Origin: Bacteroidota bacterium
GTDB lineage: Bacteria; Bacteroidota; Bacteroidia; Bacteroidales; VadinHA17
Length of the DNA stretch: 8,248 nucleotides
Reading direction: 5' to 3'
NCBI GenBank assembly: GCA_030628785.1
Contig: DAOVQI010000130.1
Span: 1-8,248, forward strand
The position numbers and the translations under genes were made by a program. Under the pieces are notes generated by a model. It did not search any database. It was not told the DNA's origin and was given only the letters and a program-made list of their open reading frames with translations. Positions 1 to 5,827 of the stretch are shown here, in pieces. The first letter of the stretch is position 1, and every line of letters starts with the position of its first letter.

Positions 1-1
1 A

Positions 2-898
2 GCTAAGTCACCTTTATTGGATAATCCAATTTTACCGCAAACATATAATTTGGCAGGTGAGCGTTCTCAGGAAACGCAATATTATGTGTTGGAATCAAAA
101 CTTTTTACTTATGCCTTAAACGGAAATCGCATTAGCACTGATATATTCAGATTGTATCTCAAATGTATTCCTGCCCAAGTTGCCGGTACAGATGGCGATC
201 AATATATTTGTATAAAATTTACTCTGCAACATGGAGACGCTCCGGAAGCTGCAATACCTGTCCTCGAAAATTGGACATATGTTTTTACAAACGATTCCAT
301 TGGAATTGATGAGAAAGGACAAGTTTTTGGAATTGATCATAGTAAATTCGAAAAGCTTATAGATAGTAATGGCAATACAATTCCACAGGATAAAGCCTAT
401 CATGTTTATAATGCCTTTATCGATTTTCATTCATTCTGCAATGTGTTTGCGGACAGAACGCCGGAAGGTAACGGCATTCAAGACTTAAAAATGATTGGCC
501 AAAAAATTGTCCATGATGCAGCATTTTCTGAACCACCTGTAAATTTAGGAACCAATATATCTGAAGGATCTTTTTTTAAAAATGGCGAAATCACTCTTGA
601 ATTTAAAGGACTTAGTATAGTAAATGAGAAACAATGTGCCATTGTTGGGTATGATTCAGGTGAGAGTTCATTTGAAATGATTATGAATCCTATGCCAAAT
701 ATGGAAGTACATACGGTAGGTAGTTCTCATTATATGGGGGATATTTATAAAGACCTTACAACGAATTGGGTGCAAAAAATAACTATGACCGAAATTGTCA
801 TCAGCGAAACCACATTACCCATGCCACCCAATAAGGTGAATTCTGTTATAGAACGCAATATTATTATTCGCAATGTTAATGAAAATGAGTTTTTTTAA
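2..898 (+). CDS. Conserved-looking protein of unknown function, 5' end outside the window
   Basis: The reading frame is open to the left edge: in-frame codons at 2-16 read A-K-S-P-L without a stop. The first possible initiator inside the window is only a TTG at 17, so this is most likely the C-terminal ~298 residues of a longer protein. I recognise no family. The visible part is soluble, with no membrane segment. It is rich in alternating hydrophobic and polar stretches suggestive of beta structure, and glycine/asparagine turns are common. Distinctive segments, numbered from the TTG, are an aromatic/His stretch (YHVYNAFIDFHSFCNVF) near residues 128-144, EGSFFKNGEITLEFKG near 183-198 and SSHYMGDIYKDL near 238-249. 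It ends at TAA 896-898. A 153-bp spacer separates it from the symporter gene, so it need not belong to the same unit. That it is a real gene is well supported by length and composition; its function is not known. Confidence 0.8.
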   Translation, partial: AKSPLLDNPILPQTYNLAGERSQETQYYVLESKLFTYALNGNRISTDIFRLYLKCIPAQVAGTDGDQYICIKFTLQHGDAPEAAIPVLENWTYVFTNDSIGIDEKGQVFGIDHSKFEKLIDSNGNTIPQDKAYHVYNAFIDFHSFCNVFADRTPEGNGIQDLKMIGQKIVHDAAFSEPPVNLGTNISEGSFFKNGEITLEFKGLSIVNEKQCAIVGYDSGESSFEMIMNPMPNMEVHTVGSSHYMGDIYKDLTTNWVQKITMTEIVISETTLPMPPNKVNSVIERNIIIRNVNENEFF

Positions 899-915
899 AT
901 GCCAAATCTTGGTAT
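899..915 (+). other. Small stem-loop directly after the stop codon
   Basis: ATGCCAA (899-905) can pair with TTGGTAT (909-915), with one G-T wobble and a 3-nt loop. It sits immediately 3' of the stop of the upstream gene, where a terminator would be expected. No T-run follows it, so intrinsic termination is doubtful; it could equally be an mRNA 3'-end stabiliser or chance. Confidence 0.25.
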
Positions 916-920
916 TAACC

Positions 921-964
921 TATAACTTATAACTTTATCGATTAAAATACTGCAACCTGCAACC
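921..964. repeat. Two heptanucleotide tandem doublets in the spacer
   Basis: TATAACT is repeated back to back at 921-934, and TGCAACC at 951-964. Both have a period of exactly 7 bp, and both are followed by degenerate continuations. The 899-1051 spacer shows no convincing gene. Such short tandem words resemble the heptameric simple repeats found between genes in several environmental bacterial lineages. No function is implied. Confidence 0.5.
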
Positions 965-1051
965 TGAGACTTCTTATAACCAATAATATTTATCTCGAAA
1001 ATAAAAAGAAACATCTGAAAACTAAATAGTTACAGATTAATATTAAAAGAA

Positions 1052-2815
1052 ATGACAGAACTAAAAGGAATTCAACTACCTGATTATTTAGTAATAATTG
1101 CCTATTTTCTGTTAATTATTATTATTGGTTATTATTTCAAACGCTATATTAAACAGGCAAAGGATTATTTTGCTGCTGGCAACGTGATGCCCTGGTGGCT
1201 TGCCGGAACTTCATTTTTTATGGCATCATTCAGCACCCTGCTATTTGTAATTTATAGTGAGATATCTTATAAATATGGCATCGTTGGAATTATAATTACC
1301 TGGATTGGCCCGGTATGTATTCTTTTAGGCGGTTATTTTACAGCCCATCTTTGGCGGCGCGCCAGGGTTATTACACCTCTTGGCTTTATGGAAAGACGAT
1401 ATAACAGTGCTGTTCACCAGCTTTTTGTGTGGACAGGCTTTCCATTAAGAATGTTTGATAATGCCTTAAAAATATTTTCCACCGCCATTGTCATTACGGT
1501 AGCCCTTAAGGGTTCAGGGATAACCTTAATTCAGTTTATGGTAATTGTAGGCATAATTATGATCGCTTACTCATTTCTTGGCGGACAAATGACAGTTATA
1601 ATTACAGATTTTGTACAAGCAGTCATCCTGGCTATCGCTGTGATATTTCTTTTTTTTCTGACTATTAATTTTATAACCACTGATTATGGGAGCTTAGGCA
1701 CATTTATTTCTAAACTTCCGGAGGGATTTTTAAATCCGGTTAGAGAACCCTATGGATGGTCATATTTAATATTCACTGTTTTCCTTATTACTTTACTTAC
1801 TTATAACGCGAGTTGGTCTCTTGTGCAGAAATATAATACCGTTCGCAGCGAGAAAGATGCAAGGAAAATGGTTTATTTAATCGCCACATTAATGTTTCTT
1901 GCTCCACCAATTTTTTTCTTTCCCGGTATCGCTGCCCGCCTCATCCTTCCTAACCTGGCAGATGCTAAAGAAGTTTACGCGGCAATAAGTCTGAAAATTC
2001 TTCCTGTTGGCATGATGGGATTTATTTTGGTAGCTCTTTTAAGTGCTACAATGTCAACTTTAGGCTCGGAATTCAATACTCTTTCCGGTATTTTGACACG
2101 TGATTTTTATAAAAAGAAAATTAAACCTGACATCACAGAGAAAAAAGAATTGGGTTTTGGACGCATGGCAACAGTGATTATCGGAATTGTGACGATTTTA
2201 CTTGCTATTCTCTTAAGCTTTTTCAGAGGATTAACCCTGATGGATATTATGTTCCGTTTTTTTGCAGCTTTCGGTCCCCCGATTATGATACCATTAATTT
2301 TAGGGTTGTTGCTTAAAAAGTTTAATGCAAGAGGGGTTATTTGGGGAGTGATTGCCGGTGCAGCTACAGGTGTGATACTGATATCGGTTAATTTTATTCT
2401 GGTCGGCATTTATTCTGAACAAATGGCGGTTGATCCCACCCTGGAGTTCTGGTTAAGGAGTGGCTGGAACTCTGCTGCAACAGTGTTAAATATTTTGGCT
2501 ACTATTCTTGGTATGTGGATTGGCACAATAACTAAACCAACCCCCCGGGAAGAAGAGAATAAAGTGGTTTCCTTTTTCAATGATTTGAAAAAACCATTTC
2601 AATTGGAAGCCGCAGCGAAAGACACTGCTCTCTCGCCTTTTAAGATTATAGGTTTTACTTTGGCCATATTTGGAGTTGTAATCGTTTTAATTTCACTCCT
2701 TGTATTATTGGTTTATCATAATACGCAAGCGTTTTGGCTGGATTTGATTTTGGGCTTTACTTTATTTCTGATAGGCGGTGTTATGTGGATAAAATCTAAA
2801 AAGAGTAGAAAATGA
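1052..2815 (+). CDS. Sodium:solute symporter, SSS family
   Basis: A secondary transporter of the inner membrane that would couple Na+ entry to uptake of an organic solute such as a sugar, sugar acid or amino compound. The 587-residue product is strongly hydrophobic, with roughly 14-15 predicted membrane helices. Family marks are RVITPLGFMERRY at residues 105-117 (the conserved R-x-x-TP-x-x-F-x-E-x-R-Y loop), the GGQ...TDFVQ signature at 177-189, and ALLSATMSTLGSEFNTLSG at 328-346 followed by RDFY. That last helix is where family members carry the Ser/Thr Na2-site ligands, here S331, S335 or T336. It is longer than a minimal ~500-residue SSS protein because a charged linker (about 495-530) leads to two additional C-terminal helices (about 531-553 and 562-579). 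The ATG at 1052 is preceded only by an A-rich TAAAAGA stretch, not a true Shine-Dalgarno. The substrate cannot be assigned; the neighbouring catabolic genes suggest an amino or N-acyl compound. Confidence 0.93.
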   Translation: MTELKGIQLPDYLVIIAYFLLIIIIGYYFKRYIKQAKDYFAAGNVMPWWLAGTSFFMASFSTLLFVIYSEISYKYGIVGIIITWIGPVCILLGGYFTAHLWRRARVITPLGFMERRYNSAVHQLFVWTGFPLRMFDNALKIFSTAIVITVALKGSGITLIQFMVIVGIIMIAYSFLGGQMTVIITDFVQAVILAIAVIFLFFLTINFITTDYGSLGTFISKLPEGFLNPVREPYGWSYLIFTVFLITLLTYNASWSLVQKYNTVRSEKDARKMVYLIATLMFLAPPIFFFPGIAARLILPNLADAKEVYAAISLKILPVGMMGFILVALLSATMSTLGSEFNTLSGILTRDFYKKKIKPDITEKKELGFGRMATVIIGIVTILLAILLSFFRGLTLMDIMFRFFAAFGPPIMIPLILGLLLKKFNARGVIWGVIAGAATGVILISVNFILVGIYSEQMAVDPTLEFWLRSGWNSAATVLNILATILGMWIGTITKPTPREEENKVVSFFNDLKKPFQLEAAAKDTALSPFKIIGFTLAIFGVVIVLISLLVLLVYHNTQAFWLDLILGFTLFLIGGVMWIKSKKSRK

Positions 2816-2830
2816 AATATTTGTCTTGAT

Positions 2831-2845
2831 ACTCGTCAGACCACT
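2831..2845. promoter_or_regulatory. FadR/GntR-type operator-like palindrome, copy 1
   Basis: ACTCGTCAGACCACT fits the symmetric pattern A-n-T-n-GTC-A-GAC-n-A-n-T. Its core, TCGTCAGACCA (2833-2843), exactly matches TnGTnnnACnA, the general operator pattern of the FadR subfamily of GntR regulators. The same pattern recurs at 2922-2936. A GntR-type regulator is an inference from this pattern, because no regulator gene lies in the window. Confidence 0.5.
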
Positions 2846-2879
2846 ACTGCTGCCAGGTGATTAGTTTAGATTTGAAACA

Positions 2880-2908
2880 TTGCAATTATGTTATGGTTTA
2901 TGTAAAAA
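2880..2908 (+). promoter_or_regulatory. Weak sigma70-like promoter candidate between the two palindromes
   Basis: TTGCAA (2880-2885) and TAAAAA (2903-2908) are 17 bp apart, and each matches 4 of 6 consensus bases. Transcription would start near 2915, placing the second palindrome just downstream of the start, a classical repressor position. In AT-rich DNA such matches arise easily. A competing candidate is TACATTTG at 2937-2944, an exact TAnnTTTG Bacteroidota-type -7 element, but no TTTG lies at the expected upstream distance. Confidence 0.25.
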
Positions 2909-2921
2909 GTTAGTGCATTTT

Positions 2922-2936
2922 AGTGGTCAGACGAGT
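2922..2936. promoter_or_regulatory. FadR/GntR-type operator-like palindrome, copy 2
   Basis: AGTGGTCAGACGAGT follows the same pattern as copy 1, A-n-T-n-GTC-A-GAC-n-A-n-T, with core TGGTCAGACGA at 2924-2934. The variable n positions differ between the copies, while the symmetric positions and the central A are kept, as expected for a protein binding site. The centres of the two copies are 91 bp apart. Viewed together they also form a 15-of-16 inverted repeat (2831-2846 with 2921-2936). Confidence 0.5.
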
Positions 2937-2968
2937 TACATTTGCTTCGCTGTCATTGAAATACAACA

Positions 2969-2996
2969 AATGACTACGAATGACTATTGAATGACT
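2969..2996. repeat. Three AATGACT direct repeats at helical spacing
   Basis: AATGACT occurs at 2969-2975, 2979-2985 and 2990-2996, so the starts are 10 and 11 bp apart, one DNA turn each. A near-inverse copy, TGTCATT, lies at 2951-2957. Direct repeats on one helical face are typical of sites for response regulators that bind as tandem arrays. The alternative is one more of the simple tandem words that fill other spacers of this genome. Confidence 0.5.
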
Positions 2997-3025
2997 GTCA
3001 GCTAATAGTACTAAATTTGACAACC

Positions 3026-3046
3026 CCACAGAAGGTGGCTTTATTT
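3026..3046 (+). terminator. Weak hairpin followed by a T-rich tract
   Basis: CCAC (3026-3029) pairs with GTGG (3035-3038) around a 5-nt loop, followed by CTTTATTTT. A 4-bp stem is short for an intrinsic terminator, and it lies inside the leader of the aminotransferase gene. It might be an attenuator-like element or nothing. Confidence 0.2.
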
Positions 3047-3112
3047 TAAAACTTGTTTTGAAAATAACCTGGCAACTTAAGTTAATAAATAAAAGACTAA
3101 ATAAAATAAGTA

Positions 3113-4435
3113 ATGAAATTCATATTAAAGAAACACACCATCCCCGGTCCTAAATCTGCTGAGCTATTAAAAATATCAGAAAAGTATGAACCGCCTTGTA
3201 TGGCTGACCAGGTACCGGTGGTTTGGGATCATGGTGAAGGAGTCTGGGTAACGGATGTGGACGGTAATCGATACATTGATTTCACTTCCGGAGTTCTGGT
3301 AACTAACCTGGGGCATTCCCATCCACATCATGTGGAAGCAATAAAAAACCAGGCTGAGAGACTCATGAATTGCTATTCATTCCCAACCCCGGAGCGGGTT
3401 AACTTATCACAGCGGATAATAAACCTTTTACCTCATAATCTTGATAAAATCTTTCTCTTAACAACCGGCGCTGAAGGCACTGATGCAGCACTACGGATCG
3501 CCAGGCGATACACCGGAAAACATGAGATTCTATCCTTCTATGGAGGATTTCATGGGAGAACTTATGGCCCAATCGGAGTGGCTGGGAGTGTTGGTACACG
3601 TTATAAGTTTGGCCCGTCAGTTCCCGGGGGGATCATGGCGCCGTATGCTTACTGCTTCCGCTGTTTTTACGACAAAGTATATCCGGATTGTGATTTTTAT
3701 TGCATAAAACAACTGGATAGAATTATTGATTCGTCATCATCAGGAGATGTAGGCGCTATTATTACCGAACCTTATCAGGGCGGAGCCGGTTTTATTTTCC
3801 CCCCGGAGGGTTGGCTTAAGGCGCTTGAGAATTGGACCCGTGAACGGGGACTGTTATTCATCATGGATGAAGTGCAATCTTCCTTTGGCAGAACCGGCAA
3901 AATGTTTATGATTGAATGGGAAGGTATTCAACCTCACATGCTTTGTTTGGGTAAAGGATTCGGTAGTGGTATGCCTGCTTCAGGCTTAGTGGGTGAAACA
4001 AAGATATTCGATTGTATGAAGCGGGGTGAAATGTCCAGTACTACGGGCGGTAATCCTCTGGCAAGTGCGGCTTCCTGGGCAGTGCTCGATGTATTGGAAA
4101 ATGAAAGATTACCCCAAAATGCATTAAAAGTCGGGGAATACTTGTTTAAGCGACTTAAAGAACTGCAAAAAATACATCCTTCAATTGGTGATGTACGCGG
4201 AAAAGGATTGGTTATGGGCCTGGAAATCATTGAAGACCAGCAGATGAATACACCTGCACCTGAACTTACCCAGAAAATTATTTTCAAATGCGGGGAATAT
4301 GGTATGTTATTGGGTAGAGTTGGTTTACATGGAAATGTCATTCGTATCGCACCTCCCCTAGTGATAACGGAGGAAGAAGCGGAAATAGGTGTAGTTGTTA
4401 TGGATAAAGTATTACAGGAGGTGGAAAATGAGTAA
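3113..4435 (+). CDS. Class-III PLP-dependent aminotransferase (4-aminobutyrate/ornithine aminotransferase-like)
   Basis: A cytoplasmic fold-type I PLP enzyme that moves an amino group, usually from an omega-amine or amino acid, to a keto acid. Some members of this group act as racemases or decarboxylases. The 440-residue length is normal. Visible landmarks are the N-terminal GVWVTDVDGNRYIDF (43-57), TTGAEGTDAALRIAR (117-131) for the cofactor phosphate, FYGGFHGRT (142-150) for ring stacking, DEVQ (252-255) for the pyridine nitrogen, GKGFGSGMPASG with Schiff-base Lys281, TTGGNPLA (310-317), and VIRIAPPL with the carboxylate-binding Arg411. An unusual element is four cysteines at 181, 184, 193 and 197 (C-x2-C-x8-C-x3-C), which could hold a metal. 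The ATG at 3113 has no Shine-Dalgarno, but the next in-frame Met is at residue 30, inside conserved-looking sequence. The gene overlaps the M20 gene by 8 nt, so the two are probably one translationally coupled unit. Substrate unknown. Confidence 0.93.
   Translation: MKFILKKHTIPGPKSAELLKISEKYEPPCMADQVPVVWDHGEGVWVTDVDGNRYIDFTSGVLVTNLGHSHPHHVEAIKNQAERLMNCYSFPTPERVNLSQRIINLLPHNLDKIFLLTTGAEGTDAALRIARRYTGKHEILSFYGGFHGRTYGPIGVAGSVGTRYKFGPSVPGGIMAPYAYCFRCFYDKVYPDCDFYCIKQLDRIIDSSSSGDVGAIITEPYQGGAGFIFPPEGWLKALENWTRERGLLFIMDEVQSSFGRTGKMFMIEWEGIQPHMLCLGKGFGSGMPASGLVGETKIFDCMKRGEMSSTTGGNPLASAASWAVLDVLENERLPQNALKVGEYLFKRLKELQKIHPSIGDVRGKGLVMGLEIIEDQQMNTPAPELTQKIIFKCGEYGMLLGRVGLHGNVIRIAPPLVITEEEAEIGVVVMDKVLQEVENE
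4416..4421 (+). promoter_or_regulatory. Consensus Shine-Dalgarno that sets the M20 start
   Basis: AGGAGG at 4416-4421 lies 6 nt before the ATG at 4428, inside the end of the aminotransferase gene. It is the only full-consensus ribosome binding site in the window. It decides the M20 start against an upstream in-frame TTG at 4395. It also shows that this organism's ribosomes can use the anti-SD. Confidence 0.85.
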
Positions 4436-5657
4436 CAACAAATTTGATATTTTCCTGCCTGAAACAGTTGATTTTTTAGAGCAACTTATCCGGTTTCCTT
4501 CATTAGGCGGCCAGGAAGAGGATGTTATCCGGTTTATGTTTAAAGCATTTCGCCCTCTTGCAGATGAGGTTACACTTGTTCCTCTTTCCGATGATCTGTT
4601 AAACGACCCTGAATATTCCTCACCAATTCCGGATATTAAATACAATGGGAGGCATTATTTAAGATTAAAGATTAACGGCACGGGTTCCGGACAGTCAATT
4701 ATCTTTAACGCTCATGCGGATGTGGTTCCGGCATCGGCAAAGGATAGGGATCAGTTTATTCCATATCAAAAGAATGACGCTGTATATGGCAGAGGGGCCT
4801 GTGATGACAAAGGACAAATTGCTACCTTTTATTTATTGTTAAAAATAATCAAAGAAAAAGGATTGAAATTTGAAGGAGATATCATTTTTCATATTGTTGT
4901 GGAGGAAGAGAATGGCGGCAATGGGACCTTAGCGGCTATTCGCAGTGGAGACAAAGCAGATGCAGTTATTGTACTTGAATCAAGCAGCCTGAAAATATTT
5001 TCTTCGGTCCGGGGCGCCGTATGGTTTAAGGTAACATGTTTTGGAGAATCCGGGCACAGCGGTTTCTCGGGGAAATCTGCCAGTGCTTTGAAAATAGCTG
5101 TCAAGGTTATGCAGATTTTGGAAAATTATCATAAAAAACTGCTGTCTGAATCAAAAGGCATTCCCTTATTTGATGAATTTGAAAATCCTATGCCTATCAC
5201 TTTTGGAAAACTGCACGCGGGAAACTGGCCGGCATCCACTCCCAATAAAGCTGTCTTAGAAGGCGTATTGGGATTACTACCGAATAAAACCCGCTTTGAG
5301 GTAATGCAGGAAATGGAAGCCGAAATCAGGCAGCAGGGTAATGAACAGCTACGCGATAATTTCAAACTTGAATTTACTTATCGCCACGATGCACATACCC
5401 TGAATGTAAACCATCCTCTGGTCACTGTTTTATCTGAAGCTTGCTCTCAGGCTGGTATTGAACCACAAACTTCTGCCATGGTTGCCTCATGTGATTCGTG
5501 GTTTTATAGTAAGTTGTTGAATATCCCTTCAGTTGTTTTCGGTCCCGGTGATTTAATAGACGCACATTCAAGTCAGGAACATATTGAAGTTGAACAAATA
5601 CAACTGGCAGCAAAAATATTGCTTAATTTTCTCAACAGTTGGTGTAATGATATATAG
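4428..5657 (+). CDS. M20-family metallohydrolase (ArgE/DapE/carboxypeptidase-like)
   Basis: A cytoplasmic co-catalytic zinc hydrolase that cleaves an amide or peptide bond, such as an N-acyl amino acid, a dipeptide or an N-succinyl/acetyl diamine. The 409-residue length is typical. Residues visible from the ATG at 4428 are HADVV with metal ligand His96 and catalytic Asp98, GRGACDDKG (121-129) with bridging Asp126, VVEEENGGNGT (157-167) with catalytic base Glu159 and ligand Glu160, VLES (182-185) with probable ligand Glu184, and AHSSQEHIEV (379-388) with last ligand His380. The lid/dimerisation domain spans roughly 192-310 and contains the GESGHSGFSG loop (206-215), whose His210 completes the active site across the dimer in relatives. 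The metal site appears intact. It is translated from a strong Shine-Dalgarno and overlaps the aminotransferase gene by 8 nt. The stop codon falls inside the outer end of an inverted repeat. The family is clear; the substrate is not, although coupling to an aminotransferase suggests it releases an amine or amino acid. Confidence 0.93.
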   Translation: MSNNKFDIFLPETVDFLEQLIRFPSLGGQEEDVIRFMFKAFRPLADEVTLVPLSDDLLNDPEYSSPIPDIKYNGRHYLRLKINGTGSGQSIIFNAHADVVPASAKDRDQFIPYQKNDAVYGRGACDDKGQIATFYLLLKIIKEKGLKFEGDIIFHIVVEEENGGNGTLAAIRSGDKADAVIVLESSSLKIFSSVRGAVWFKVTCFGESGHSGFSGKSASALKIAVKVMQILENYHKKLLSESKGIPLFDEFENPMPITFGKLHAGNWPASTPNKAVLEGVLGLLPNKTRFEVMQEMEAEIRQQGNEQLRDNFKLEFTYRHDAHTLNVNHPLVTVLSEACSQAGIEPQTSAMVASCDSWFYSKLLNIPSVVFGPGDLIDAHSSQEHIEVEQIQLAAKILLNFLNSWCNDI

Positions 5658-5790
5658 AACACGGATGACACGGATAACGCTGATTTTCACGGATTTTAAA
5701 TATTTATATATTAAACTTAATTTCCTATCATTCGTAAATATCTTTATTTATCCGTGTATATCCGTGTCATCTGTGTCATCCGCGTTCTAT
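5654..5790. repeat. Long imperfect inverted repeat (ACGGAT-rich palindromic element)
   Basis: The left arm, 5654-5694, begins ATAGAACACGGATGACAC. The right arm, 5750-5790, ends in its complement GTGTCATCCGCGTTCTAT. They match at 34 of 41 positions around an AT-rich 55-nt loop; two of the seven mismatches would be G-U pairs in RNA. Within each arm CACGGAT-like words recur irregularly every 9-13 nt. It fills most of the 5658-5827 spacer and its left end includes the last bases of the M20 gene (TAG at 5655-5657). ACGGAT/ATCCGT-rich hairpins of this kind are, as far as I recall, dispersed intergenic elements in many environmental genomes. It may act as a 3'-end hairpin or partial terminator, or be a non-autonomous mobile repeat. 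Confidence 0.8.
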
Positions 5791-5827
5791 TCTTCTAGTG
5801 AAATATAGATATTAATAGAAGCTTATT

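Larger units (their letters stand above)
2816..3112. other. Structured regulatory spacer between symporter and aminotransferase genes
   Basis: This 297-bp stretch has no credible coding sequence. In order it contains a palindrome at 2831-2845, an AT-rich segment with a weak promoter-like pair, a second copy of the palindrome at 2922-2936, a TAnnTTTG element at 2937-2944, three phased AATGACT words at 2969-2996, and a small hairpin at 3026-3038. It is the most likely control region for the aminotransferase-M20 pair downstream. It could also act on the symporter mRNA 3' end. Confidence 0.55.

Noticed and set aside
899..1051. Search for a small gene, tRNA or small RNA in the first spacer
   Set aside because: There is no cloverleaf, no open frame with a ribosome binding site and no strong terminator; only tandem words and AT-rich sequence are seen.
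2831..2936. MITE-like element with 16-bp terminal inverted repeats
   Set aside because: No target-site duplication flanks it, and each arm is itself a palindrome matching a regulator pattern, so paired operators are the simpler reading; kept only as an alternative.
3934..4341. Minus-strand open frame of 135 codons inside the aminotransferase gene
   Set aside because: It lies wholly inside a gene with intact catalytic motifs on the other strand; it is proline- and serine-rich in the manner of a shadow frame and shows no recognisable domain.
4395..4427. Upstream TTG start adding 11 residues to the M20 protein
   Set aside because: The ATG at 4428 has AGGAGG at ideal spacing, while the extra residues would overlap the aminotransferase C-terminus and include the Shine-Dalgarno itself.
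5654..5790. CRISPR-like array suggested by repeated ACGGAT/ATCCGT words
   Set aside because: The units are 6-9 nt, irregularly spaced and arranged as one large inverted repeat, with no constant repeat plus unique spacer structure.
5584..5808. Open frame of 74 codons across the M20 end and the inverted repeat
   Set aside because: It overlaps the conserved M20 C-terminus in another frame, and its second half is translated palindromic repeat, with no ribosome binding site.
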